A stretch of DNA of 64,000 bases from Paenibacillus sp. N3.4 (lineage in GTDB: Bacteria > Bacillota > Bacilli > Paenibacillales > NBRC-103111): the NCBI RefSeq assembly GCF_008017805.1, contig NZ_VRTT01000020.1, positions 1-64,000 on the forward strand, in the 5' to 3' direction. Position 1 is the first letter of the stretch; every line of letters begins with the position of its first letter. The notes beneath the pieces are model-generated. The model was not told the DNA's origin and ran no database searches. It saw nothing but the letters and a program-made list of their open reading frames with translations. The position numbers and the translations under genes are program-made. Positions 1-8,208 of the stretch are shown one piece after another.

Positions 1-99
1 TTAACATACAGCCACTCCTTTTTTGTTTAGTTCGCGCTGATCGCCATCTTTTCGCCTGGAGCCAGCACGCGGCCTTTCATGTGGCGAGCTTCAAGCTCA

Positions 100-178
100 A
101 CGCTGTTTTTCCGCGTTACAGAGGTAGAAAAACCCGCTCCGCCTCCAGCTACTGACTCTATAAGCAAAAAGGAGTGGC
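100..178. repeat. Divergent copy of an intergenic repeat also found near 61.1 kb
   Basis: Between the two 99-bp copies lies a short stretch carrying GCGTTACAGAGG at 113-124 and CTCTATAAGC at 156-165. The same pair of motifs, in the same order, occurs on the opposite strand in the tandem repeats at 61072-61321 (reverse complements at 61153-61164 and 61124-61133, the latter with one difference). This suggests a dispersed non-coding intergenic repeat family in this genome. Similarity is patchy in the middle, so homology is likely but not certain. Confidence 0.5.
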
Positions 179-203
179 TTAACATACAGCCACTCCTTTT
201 TTG
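166..203 (-). terminator. Bidirectional rho-independent terminator
   Basis: A 9-bp perfect stem (171-179 with 188-196) with an 8-base loop is flanked by A5 on the left and T6 on the right. It lies directly after the stop of the minus-strand hydrolase gene at 205. Confidence 0.85.
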
Positions 204-204
204 T

Positions 205-903
205 TTAGTTCGCGCTGATCGCCATCTTTTCGCCTGGAGCCAGCACGCGGCCTTTCATGTGGCGAGCTTCAAGCTCACGCACGAATGCTGCTGCATCCTG
301 TTCAATAATAGGGAAGCTATTATAATGCACGGGAACAACAAGCTTAGCACGATACCACTCTGCAGCTTGAAGAGCATCTTCCGGTCCCATCGTATAGTTG
401 TCTCCGATAGGGATAAAAGCAACATCGATCTTGTATCGATCGCCAATAAGCCTCATATCTCCGAATAGCCCTGTATCCCCGGCATGGAGAATCGTTAGTC
501 CTTCTGATTGAATCACATATCCACTCGGCATTCCGCCATAAACAATACGCTGTTCTTCCGCTATAACAATACCCGAGCTATGGAAGGCTTGAACCATTTT
601 CGCTTTGGCGAAACCAAGGTCGACCGTTCCTCCGATGTTCATTTCTAGGGTTTTGACCCCTTTCCAAGACACATAGGCAGAAAGCTCAGGATTTGCTATG
701 ACGGGTATATCATTTGCTTTGGCAATTGGTTCTGCATCCAGGATATGATCCATGTGTGCATGAGTCAGGAGAACATAATCTGTCTTTATGTCTTCCGGTT
801 TGGTAACGGCCAGTTGATTTCCCCGCAGGAATGGGTCTATGATGAGTGATTTGTTCCCAACGATAATTTGCAAACAAGAATGTCCATGATAAATAATTTC
901 CAT
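205..903 (-). CDS. Metal-dependent hydrolase, UPF0173 / metallo-beta-lactamase fold
   Basis: A 232-residue cytoplasmic protein of the UPF0173 group (YtkL-like). It opens with MEIIYHGHSC and carries the metal-binding motif HAHMDH near residue 50, a later HAGDTG and a C-terminal PVHYNSFP, all expected of a di-metal beta-lactamase fold. The substrate is unknown for the family. I chose the ATG at 903 because an AGGAGG lies ten bases upstream and because the family starts at MEI; the frame stays open to 996 without a better signal. It is monocistronic, divergent from the glycosyltransferase gene, and its 3' end is duplicated at 1-99. Confidence 0.9.
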   Translation of the reverse strand: MEIIYHGHSCLQIIVGNKSLIIDPFLRGNQLAVTKPEDIKTDYVLLTHAHMDHILDAEPIAKANDIPVIANPELSAYVSWKGVKTLEMNIGGTVDLGFAKAKMVQAFHSSGIVIAEEQRIVYGGMPSGYVIQSEGLTILHAGDTGLFGDMRLIGDRYKIDVAFIPIGDNYTMGPEDALQAAEWYRAKLVVPVHYNSFPIIEQDAAAFVRELEARHMKGRVLAPGEKMAISAN

Positions 904-1110
904 CCGCTGTATGCCTCCTATTTGATCTTCCCTGACCAGGGTTATTTCTTTCCCCTTTATACTACTATGGAATCCGATAATCACCAAGAAATGCATCCAA
1001 ATGAAAATAAAAGTATCGGCATGTTCATATACATCAATATGGCCTAGCTGGTTTCTGACACGGAAAGGTCATCCGTCTGTTTTGCGGCAAGCGAAAGAGG
1101 AGGTTTGAAA

Positions 1111-2204
1111 ATGGGCATATGGATTTTATTTGTAATCGGGTGTATGGCAGGTTTTATCGTATTCAGAAAAAATAAGGTGCCGCTTAATGCGGAGACGTGT
1201 TGGGAGGAGGGGAGATTGTCCATCATCATCCCAGCCAGAAATGAACAATATAATTTACCGTATCTTCTGGAATCACTCCAAGCTCAGACGTTTCAAGCTT
1301 TTGAAATTATCGTCGTGGATGACGGATCAAGCGATCGAACGAAGCAAATCGCCGAAAGCTATGGGGTTAAAGTCATTGCCAACCCACAGCTTCCGTTAGG
1401 CTGGACAGGTAAAAATTGGGCTGTTTGGAATGGCTATTTGCAAGCTGCCGGAGAGCTTATTGCCTTTATGGATGCCGATATCAGACTGGCTCCGCACGCG
1501 CTGGAAGCATTGGTAAAGATGAGAGGGAAAAACGGAGGCGTTATTTCTGTCGTACCTTTCCATCATACAGAAAAGTGGTATGAAAGACTCGCACTTGTCT
1601 TTAATGTCCTTGGTGTTTTCGCTTTTACGTCACCATTTGAGAAAAACAACCCTATGAAGGGCCTTTATGGCTCGTGTATTTTGACTACAAGGAAGATTAC
1701 GAGAAAATTATCGGTCACGAAAGCATCAAGTCGGAATTGTTGGATGATTTGAATTTGGGTGCGAAATATAGGGAGGCAGGGATTTCGATAACGAATTTTA
1801 TTGGGGTTGGTCTCGTTTCTTTTCGCATGTACCCATCCGGCATCCAAAGTGCGATTCAAGGCTTCGGCAAAGGTGCTGTTTTAAGCACATCGACTTTAAG
1901 CCCTGGAACCATTACCCTTATTGCCATTTGGGTCGTGGGACTGATTGCTTCGGAAACGGCGCTATTGTTTACGAATACGTCATGGGCGATGCCGCTATTC
2001 ATCGGCTATTTGTTATATATGCTGCAATTTTTTTATTTCGTAAGATATATCGGTAGATTTGGCTTCTTTATGCCTATTCTTCACTTTTTTTCTGCCTTAT
2101 TTTTTATTATCGTCATGTTGTATTCGATCTATCAGGTGGTTTTCTTAAGGAAAGTGTCATGGAAAGGAAGACATATACATGTAGGGGGCAAGCGGAATCT
2201 ATGA
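1111..2204 (+). pseudogene. Membrane glycosyltransferase family 2 (CrtQ-like), frameshifted
   Basis: Two consecutive frames encode one GT2 enzyme of about 365 residues. The first part has an N-terminal membrane segment, the nucleotide-sugar motif IIVVDDGSSD and FMDADIR (DxD). Its frame is lost near 1680, where the text runs on as junk. The next frame (from about 1677) continues with DYKEDYEKIIGHES and three C-terminal membrane segments. One extra T in the TTTT at 1679-1682 would join them as GSCIFDYKEDYEK, which fits the family. A strong RBS (1095-1104) precedes the ATG at 1111. The best relatives are 4,4'-diaponeurosporenoate glycosyltransferase-like proteins, but no carotenoid gene is in the window, so a glycolipid role is only inferred. 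Stop and the next start overlap as ATGA. Confidence 0.8.
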
Positions 2205-2839
2205 TGATCTTGTGGACGGCTTGCGCATTTCTGTCTGGTTCTCTTATGTTTTCCTATTGGCTAGGTTTATTTTCCAAAAGAAATCTGAAAACCATAGGTG
2301 ATGGTAATCCAGGCGCTCTCAATCTATGGCGAGCTGCAGGTTATCAATGGGGGCTGGCTGGGATCGTTCTCGACTTCATTAAAGGGTACCTTCCGGTAAT
2401 GCTTTTGATGCAAAACGCAAACATTCATGGTTACAAACTTATTCCAATCGCTTTAGCTCCTGTCATTGGGCACGCCTTCTCCCCTTTTCTTCGAGGGAAA
2501 GGAGGCAAAGCAATCGCCATTACTTTCGGTGTTTGGAGTGCTTTAACAAGCTTTGAGGTTTCGCTTGTGCTGGCCGTAATTTTGGCCATTTTTTTAGTTG
2601 CAGCCAAGTGGATTACGAATAACAAACCGATCTCCTCTGAGACAGACGGATTTCAGGTTGTTGCAGCAGATCTTTTGGTCGTTATCTATATATTTGCAAG
2701 AGGGTTTCCGAGTGCTATTATATGGACATGGCTTGGGAATTTTCTTTTATTGGTTTACACTCATAAGTACGAGCTAGCTCGCTTTTATAAAAAAGTTGGA
2801 AAAGGTAGCAAAGGAGGAAATGATGCGCATTCATCTTGA
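2201..2839 (+). CDS. PlsY-like glycerol-3-phosphate acyltransferase family protein
   Basis: A 212-residue polytopic membrane protein with the PlsY hallmarks: a first loop reading GDGNPGALNLWRAAG (the family's GSGNxGATNxxR-type motif, altered) and APVIGHAFSPFLRGKGGKA. PlsY moves an acyl group from acyl phosphate to glycerol-3-phosphate at the membrane. The altered first motif and the coupling to a glycosyltransferase suggest a paralogue acting on another acceptor rather than the housekeeping enzyme; this is inference. The ATG at 2201 overlaps the upstream TGA (ATGA), indicating translational coupling. The frame is open further upstream, so 2159 is an alternative start. Confidence 0.82.
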   Translation: MMILWTACAFLSGSLMFSYWLGLFSKRNLKTIGDGNPGALNLWRAAGYQWGLAGIVLDFIKGYLPVMLLMQNANIHGYKLIPIALAPVIGHAFSPFLRGKGGKAIAITFGVWSALTSFEVSLVLAVILAIFLVAAKWITNNKPISSETDGFQVVAADLLVVIYIFARGFPSAIIWTWLGNFLLLVYTHKYELARFYKKVGKGSKGGNDAHSS

Positions 2840-3899
2840 GACAAAGCTTTGTCAACAATTTAACATTCGTTATCCGCTCTTTCTCGCTGGCATGGCAGGT
2901 GGGCCATCCACGGCTGAATTGACCGCAGCTGTGTCGAATGCGGGTGGTCTTGGCACACTGGGGGCTGCATACATGGAGCCTAAGGCAATTCGCGAAGCCA
3001 TTCGGAGAATTCGTCAATTAACGGATAATCCCTTTGCCGTTAATCTTTTTTCAATAAAGATGGTGGATGACGATACAAGAATCGCAGAAGTTCAATGCGA
3101 GCTAGATCGATTTCGTGATTCACTGGAAATTTCACACGCCGGCGAGAGGGTCGTAACCTCTGCGAACTATTTTGAGGAGCAATTCGCGGTCTTAGTTGAA
3201 GAGAAGGTGCCTGTTATTAGTACGGCCTTCGGCGTTCTTCCTGAACGATGTATGCGGCAAGCCAAATCTATAGGATTACAAGTGATCACGATGGTGACAA
3301 CTGTCCATGAAGCGGTTCAAGCTGAACAAGCAGGTTGCGATGCCATTGTTGTTCAAGGAACGGAAGCAGGAGGACATCGAGGAACGTTTGATATTTCCAC
3401 GCAGCCTTTAGGCTCCAATATAGGCACCCTTGCGTTGGTGCCGCAGGTTGTTGATCGTGTTCGGATTCCTGTTATTGCTGCCGGTGGCATCATGGATGGA
3501 CGGGGGCTTGTCGCTGCTCTTGCTCTTGGTGCTCAAGGGGTACAGATGGGAACGCGATTTCTGACGGCAATCGAAGCGGGAACACATGCTGCTTATAAAC
3601 GGGCACTCCTTCAAAGTACAGAAGAGAGTACCGTTATTACCAAAGCATTCTCTGGTCGTCCGGCTCGAGGAATCAGCAATTTATTTATAAAAAAATGGGA
3701 TGCGAGCGGTATGGAGCCTCTTCCATTTCCGACTCAGAATAACGCGACACGGGATATTCGGAATGCCGCCGCTGCGCAAAATAATGCCGAGTACATGTCC
3801 TTATGGGCAGGACAAGGCACAAGAATGCTAACCTCCGAACAAGATGCGCAAACGATCGTGACGGAGACGATCCAGCAGGCGCTTTCTCTATTAACCTAA
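2823..3899 (+). CDS. Nitronate monooxygenase-like FMN-dependent protein
   Basis: A 358-residue TIM-barrel flavoprotein of the 2-nitropropane dioxygenase / nitronate monooxygenase family. Visible signatures are the N-terminal PLFLAGMAGG, GTEAGGHRG (FMN phosphate/substrate loop with the conserved His) and PVIAAGGIMDGRG followed by GAQGVQMGTRFL. The family oxidises alkyl nitronates; some members are enoyl reductases such as FabK, so the exact substrate is open. AAAGGAGG at 2810-2817 points to the ATG at 2823, overlapping the upstream gene by 17 bases. It is the last gene of the 1.1-3.9 kb operon. Confidence 0.87.
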   Translation: MRIHLETKLCQQFNIRYPLFLAGMAGGPSTAELTAAVSNAGGLGTLGAAYMEPKAIREAIRRIRQLTDNPFAVNLFSIKMVDDDTRIAEVQCELDRFRDSLEISHAGERVVTSANYFEEQFAVLVEEKVPVISTAFGVLPERCMRQAKSIGLQVITMVTTVHEAVQAEQAGCDAIVVQGTEAGGHRGTFDISTQPLGSNIGTLALVPQVVDRVRIPVIAAGGIMDGRGLVAALALGAQGVQMGTRFLTAIEAGTHAAYKRALLQSTEESTVITKAFSGRPARGISNLFIKKWDASGMEPLPFPTQNNATRDIRNAAAAQNNAEYMSLWAGQGTRMLTSEQDAQTIVTETIQQALSLLT

Positions 3900-3921
3900 A
3901 ACTTTCCTCCGTATCTTCCAT

Positions 3922-3957
3922 AACCTGAGCCATGTATGTAAATGGGCTCAGGTTTTT
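3922..3957 (+). terminator. Rho-independent terminator after the flavoprotein operon
   Basis: AACCTGAGCC pairs with GGGCTCAGGTT around a short AT-rich loop and is followed by T5. It separates the 1-3.9 kb operon from the ger operon. Confidence 0.85.
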
Positions 3958-3966
3958 CATTTCTGT

Positions 3967-3996
3967 GGATAAACGGAAGTGAATATTGGCATTATA
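3967..3996 (+). promoter_or_regulatory. Candidate sigma-G-type promoter for the ger operon
   Basis: GGATA at 3967-3971, 18 bases, then CATTATA at 3990-3996. CATTATA fits the forespore sigma-G -10 consensus CATWHTA and GGATA matches four of five bases of GHATR. It lies 28 bases ahead of the first ger start codon, where forespore expression is expected for germinant receptors. Inferred from pattern only. Confidence 0.4.
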
Positions 3997-4023
3997 AGCA
4001 ATAAATGCCTATGGAGGTATATC

Positions 4024-5601
4024 ATGCTCTCCTTCTCTTGGTATAAAAGAAAGCGAAAAGTTTTACTGAGCGGGGGGCCTTCTAAAGAATCTGCGGTAGC
4101 TGAGCCAGAGATTGAATGTCAGTTTTCAGACCGAATTGAATGGTTTCGCGGACAATTATCCAACTGCTCAGATATGAAATTCGATGAGTTTGTTCTTCCT
4201 GGGGATATTCCTGTCGCCTGTTTGTATATTGAAGGTATGATCGATAAAAAGCAGCTGCAAGAGCAGATTTTATCTCCACTTATGTATGAGTTGAATGGCA
4301 CTTCCGGAAATGAACTCATGCATAAAATTGTAGATTTGAGGCAGCTTCCTGTGCCAATGATGGAGACTAGTTTAGGCTTGCGTAAAGCATTGTTTGGTTT
4401 GTTTGAAGGAACCATTGTTATGATTATACATAACGAACCCCAGCTTCTCTTGTTTCCGATGAAATCGGTAGCCAAAAGAGATATTCAACAAACCGAGAAT
4501 GAGAATGTTATTCGTGGTCCTAAAGAAGCCTTTGTTGAAGATATTTCAACGAATATTACGATGATCCGCAGAAAAATTAAGCACCCTGCTTTAAAATTAG
4601 TGAATTTTGAGTTTGGTACGTACACGAATACGAAAGTGGTTCTTTGTTATATAGAAGGAATTTGTGAAAAAAAACTGGTAGATGAAGTTAAAACACGTAT
4701 ATCTCGTGTCGATATGGACGGAGTATTAGGCAGCAATTATATCGAAGAATTCATTGAGGATAACCCGTTTTCCCCCTTTCCGCAGGTTCAATATACGGAG
4801 CGGCCGGATACGGTAAGCGCAGCTCTGTTGGAAGGCAGGGTTGCCATCCTTGTGGACGGGTCACCTATACCGATTATGGTCCCCGTGACGTTATACATGC
4901 TGCTTCAATCGGCGGAGGATTATTACCAAAGATTCGTTGCTGCGACTTGGATACGCTGGATTCGCTATATGTTCCTATTGATATCCTTTCTTTTGCCCTC
5001 TTTTTATATTGCTATCACCACCTTTCATCCTGAGATGCTGCCGCCAAATTTATTGGTCACCGTAGCGGCAGCCAGGGAAAATGTGCCTTTTCCTGCAATC
5101 GTGGAAGCCGTCATCATGGAAATTACGTTCGAAGCGCTCAGAGAAGCCGGTCTGCGGATTCCAAAGCCTATTGGGCAAACGGTATCCATCATTGGGGCAT
5201 TAGTTATCGGGCAAGCTACTGTTCAAGCCGGCATTGTTTCCGCTCCGATGGTTATCGTGGTTTCCATTACTGGCGTAGCTTCATTTATTATTCCACATTT
5301 TGATTTGGGGCTTACGTTTCGGTTATTGCGGTTTCCGGTCATGCTGCTTTCAGCAAGCTTTGGCCTATACGGCATTATTATCAGCATTATCCTGATCTAT
5401 CTTCATTTAGTAACACTTCGGTCATTCGGAACACCCTATCTATCGGCAACTGCGCCTGTGCAGTTCAGTGATTGGAAGGATGTACTGGTTCGGGCTCCCT
5501 GGTGGTTGATGAAGAAGAGACCCATTCTTTATGGGTCCAAAAGTGATGAGCGAATGAAAGTTCAAAAAAGACCACAAATACCTGATGATGACGGTGACTA
5601 G
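4024..5601 (+). CDS. Spore germination protein, GerA/GerKA family (A subunit)
   Basis: A 525-residue A subunit of a spore germinant receptor. The N-terminal ~300 residues are soluble; the C-terminal half carries four to five membrane segments beginning near FLLISFLLPSFYI, with the family's strongly conserved PFPAIVEAVIMEITFEALREAG and GALVIGQATVQAGIVS regions visible in part. Receptors of A, B and C subunits sit in the spore inner membrane and trigger germination on binding amino acids or sugars; the ligand cannot be read from sequence. The ATG at 4024 is preceded by GGAGGT; an open frame upstream to 3979 lacks an RBS. First gene of an A-C-small-B operon. Confidence 0.95.
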   Translation: MLSFSWYKRKRKVLLSGGPSKESAVAEPEIECQFSDRIEWFRGQLSNCSDMKFDEFVLPGDIPVACLYIEGMIDKKQLQEQILSPLMYELNGTSGNELMHKIVDLRQLPVPMMETSLGLRKALFGLFEGTIVMIIHNEPQLLLFPMKSVAKRDIQQTENENVIRGPKEAFVEDISTNITMIRRKIKHPALKLVNFEFGTYTNTKVVLCYIEGICEKKLVDEVKTRISRVDMDGVLGSNYIEEFIEDNPFSPFPQVQYTERPDTVSAALLEGRVAILVDGSPIPIMVPVTLYMLLQSAEDYYQRFVAATWIRWIRYMFLLISFLLPSFYIAITTFHPEMLPPNLLVTVAAARENVPFPAIVEAVIMEITFEALREAGLRIPKPIGQTVSIIGALVIGQATVQAGIVSAPMVIVVSITGVASFIIPHFDLGLTFRLLRFPVMLLSASFGLYGIIISIILIYLHLVTLRSFGTPYLSATAPVQFSDWKDVLVRAPWWLMKKRPILYGSKSDERMKVQKRPQIPDDDGD

Positions 5602-5603
5602 CC

Positions 5604-6791
5604 ATGTTGTATATGTTCGTTCAGTCCATTCGGATATTTCTGCTTATTAGTATTTTACTGTCTTTAACCGGATGCTGGTCCAGGATCGAGATTAACGACC
5701 GAACCTTCGTAACAGGCGTATATGTGGACCGTCTAGACAATGGTAACGTGGAAGTTTCTTTAGGGTTTCCTTTGCCCAACCGTTATACCTCGGCAGGAGG
5801 ACCGAATACGGGAGCGGAAGGCAATGGAAATCCATATACGATCATCTCGAAAAGCGCTGAAAGCATTCCGGTGGCTATTCGTAAAATTCGTTCCGACCTT
5901 ACCCGCGAAATTTCATGGGGACATTGCCGGGTCATCGTGGTTGGCAGAAAGATGGCGGAATCAGGAATTGACTCGATATTAGAATTTGTGGCACGCGAAC
6001 CGAATTTTCATACGAAAACCTATTTCATGGTAGCTCCCGGAAAAGGAAGTGATATCGGCAAGCTAACACCTGTGTTTGAGCGGTTGCCGTCGGAGATTTT
6101 ACGTGAATTCGGTAAACGAAGAGTAACGTTGGATACGAGTATCAAAGACATCCTAGAAGCTGAGGTAACCGGAGGAGATACAATAGCAGCGATGTTAAGT
6201 CTAGGTGAAAAGGAAATGATTAGCGAAAAAGGAAATGTTGGCGCTTGGGTAGGGACAAACGGAGCAGCACTTTTTCAAGATTCGAAAATGGTTGCTACTT
6301 TTAATATGGAAGAGATGCGGGCCGGCTTGTGGATTCAGGGTAAAATGAAAAGCTCACTGAACTCTTTGAAATCACCGACGGATGGAAAAATGATAAGTTT
6401 TATCATCTTGCAATCAAAGTCGAAGATCATGCCTAGAATCCAAAACAATAAGATTAATTTTGATATTCACATTCAAGCAGAAGATGATATTCAATCATCG
6501 GAATCTAATATTGATTTAAATGATCCGAAGCAAATCATCGTTCTCCAGGATATGCTATCTGTGCAATTGAAGGAACGAATTATGAATGCAATAACAAAGA
6601 CGCAAACCTTAGGGATTGATGTTTTTAACTTTGGCCGCTATGTGGACTGGTGGTACCCGAAGGTGTGGAACAAACATAAAAAAAATTGGCGAAGCACCTA
6701 TAAAAACTGTGAGATTAACGTATCGACCCATGTCGTAGTGAAAAGAATGGGAAGTGAAAAAAATCCCATTATTCGTGAAGAAGGGGAATAA
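5604..6791 (+). CDS. Spore germination lipoprotein, GerAC/GerKC family (C subunit)
   Basis: A 395-residue lipoprotein: hydrophobic signal and lipobox LTGC with Cys at residue 24, then WSRIEINDRTFVTGV, the typical opening of Ger(x)C proteins, and the usual C-terminal domain ending in NVSTHVVV-like strands. The C subunit is anchored to the outer face of the spore inner membrane and is needed for receptor function. It starts two bases after the A-subunit stop, so translation is probably coupled. Confidence 0.95.
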   Translation: MLYMFVQSIRIFLLISILLSLTGCWSRIEINDRTFVTGVYVDRLDNGNVEVSLGFPLPNRYTSAGGPNTGAEGNGNPYTIISKSAESIPVAIRKIRSDLTREISWGHCRVIVVGRKMAESGIDSILEFVAREPNFHTKTYFMVAPGKGSDIGKLTPVFERLPSEILREFGKRRVTLDTSIKDILEAEVTGGDTIAAMLSLGEKEMISEKGNVGAWVGTNGAALFQDSKMVATFNMEEMRAGLWIQGKMKSSLNSLKSPTDGKMISFIILQSKSKIMPRIQNNKINFDIHIQAEDDIQSSESNIDLNDPKQIIVLQDMLSVQLKERIMNAITKTQTLGIDVFNFGRYVDWWYPKVWNKHKKNWRSTYKNCEINVSTHVVVKRMGSEKNPIIREEGE

Positions 6792-6793
6792 AG

Positions 6794-6991
6794 ATGATTG
6801 TCATCACGCTCATGTTTTTGGGATTTTCCGTGTACGAGTGGAACTTCTTGCGTCAGCGTAATCGAAAATTAAAAACCAAATGGATTATCGCAGGTGCCTA
6901 TTTGTTCGCGTATGTGTATGTCATGATCGTATTTGCCTACAAAGCTTTGCCAAGTCCTAACAAGTTGATTGAATTCGTATTTATGCACTGA
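6794..6991 (+). CDS. Small two-helix membrane protein in the ger operon (D-subunit-like)
   Basis: A 65-residue protein with one membrane helix at residues 1-14 and another at about 30-50, separated by a basic loop (RQRNRKLKTK). It begins two bases after the C subunit stop. Small two-helix D proteins in gerA-type operons are known from Bacillus (GerUD, GerKD) and modulate receptor response; length, topology and position fit, but I cannot claim sequence homology from inspection. Confidence 0.65.
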   Translation: MIVITLMFLGFSVYEWNFLRQRNRKLKTKWIIAGAYLFAYVYVMIVFAYKALPSPNKLIEFVFMH

Positions 6992-7022
6992 GCAATCTGA
7001 TATGGAGAGGAGATGAAGTTGT

Positions 7023-8111
7023 TTGCAGCGAGTTACTCAACTACAGCTTGTGCTTTTGCTCATATTGTTTCATTTTTCCACAGCTACAGGCTTTCTGATG
7101 TCTCCTCTTGCTTCCATTGCTTCCTTTCAAGGATGGCTAGTCATTATTGTCGCCAATGCGGGCGGGCTGCTCGTTTCTTATTTGTCTTTTGTTCTTGGCA
7201 AACAAAGAGCCTCGGAGTTTCTCGTGCATTATGGAAAGGAATTAGTAGGAAAATGGTTTCACATCATATGGATGGTTGCATTCTGTTTTTTCTTCCTGCA
7301 CTTGGCCAGCATGGTCCTCCGTGAATTTACAGATTTCGTTATCCAAATTTATTTGCAAAGCACACCATCCTGGGTCATTGCGGCATTTTTTGCTTTTGTT
7401 GTCGCGATAGCTGTTCGATCGGGATTAGAAGCTATATTCCGCTGCGCGGCAGGTTTTTTTTTCATCACCATCGGAGCAGCATTGATAGCGCCAACACTAT
7501 TGGGAAAAGAAATGAATTACAATCGGACGATCGCTTTCTTAACCCATTTAGATATGGGAACACTATTTAGTTCTTCGTATCCATTCATTCCGTGGTTTGG
7601 TGAAAGCTTTCTTATTCTTTTTATATTCCCTTTTCTTGCAAAATCGGAGAAAACGTTTCGCTCTTTAATCGTCTCCTCCCTCGTTAACATTTTCTTAATC
7701 GATTTATACTTTGTTTTGTGTCTGCTATTATTTGGTGCCCACTTATCCGGACAATTGACTTACCCCGTACTCGAAATGATTCGTTTTATCCGAATAGGAG
7801 ATTTTTTGGAAAATTTGGATCCCATTGTTGTGGCTATTTGGATGTCCAGTATTTTTATTAAAATAAGTACTCTCCTCTATATGGCCGTTCTTATTACTTC
7901 ACAACTTTTTGGGCTAAAAGACACAAGGCCGTTCTCGTTTGCATTCGCTGCTATTCTTCTCGGATTATCTATACATTTGGTGCAAAATACGGTTGAACTT
8001 AATCATTTTTTGTTCCATACTTGGCCAAGCTTCGGTTTGGTCATGGAATGCTCACCACTTATTTACTTGATCATGTCTTACATAAAAAAGCGTCAGCCTA
8101 CTCTTCGATGA
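7023..8111 (+). CDS. Spore germination protein, GerAB/GerKB family (B subunit)
   Basis: A 362-residue protein with about ten membrane helices, belonging to the spore germination branch of the APC (amino acid permease) superfamily. The opening VTQLQLVLLLILFHFSTATG corresponds to the first helix that in this family precedes the ligand pocket. The start is TTG at 7023 with AGGAG about ten bases upstream; an ATG at 7013 lies in the wrong frame. The B subunit is the likely germinant-binding component. Last gene of the operon, followed by a terminator. Confidence 0.92.
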   Translation: MQRVTQLQLVLLLILFHFSTATGFLMSPLASIASFQGWLVIIVANAGGLLVSYLSFVLGKQRASEFLVHYGKELVGKWFHIIWMVAFCFFFLHLASMVLREFTDFVIQIYLQSTPSWVIAAFFAFVVAIAVRSGLEAIFRCAAGFFFITIGAALIAPTLLGKEMNYNRTIAFLTHLDMGTLFSSSYPFIPWFGESFLILFIFPFLAKSEKTFRSLIVSSLVNIFLIDLYFVLCLLLFGAHLSGQLTYPVLEMIRFIRIGDFLENLDPIVVAIWMSSIFIKISTLLYMAVLITSQLFGLKDTRPFSFAFAAILLGLSIHLVQNTVELNHFLFHTWPSFGLVMECSPLIYLIMSYIKKRQPTLR

Positions 8112-8160
8112 ATCTAATATTAAAAGGATGGAAGAAATCGAAGCTAGGAATGAGCGGAAA

Positions 8161-8193
8161 AGCCCCAGCACCTCTCAATAGGTGACTGGGGCT
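8161..8193. terminator. Terminator between convergent genes
   Basis: AGCCCCAG (8161-8168) pairs with CTGGGGCT (8186-8193), with an inner ACCT/AGGT stem. It is followed by a T-rich stretch and could serve the ger operon and the convergent acetyltransferase gene. Confidence 0.7.
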
Positions 8194-8208
8194 CCTTGTT
8201 TAATGGTC

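Larger units (their letters stand above)
1..277. repeat. 99-bp perfect direct duplication flanking a 79-bp spacer
   Basis: Bases 1-99 and 179-277 are identical. Each copy holds one arm of a terminator hairpin plus the last ~70 bases of the metallo-hydrolase reading frame (minus strand). The second copy is the genuine 3' end of the gene at 205-903; the first is a detached copy that diverges from base 100. The window edge cuts off whatever lies left of base 1, so the duplication may be longer. A duplication made when the intervening repeat-like element inserted, or an assembly artefact, would both look like this. Confidence 0.9.

Noticed and set aside
7013..7324. ATG-started 103-residue frame at the start of the ger B gene
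   Set aside because: Wrong frame for the conserved B subunit; it has no family resemblance.
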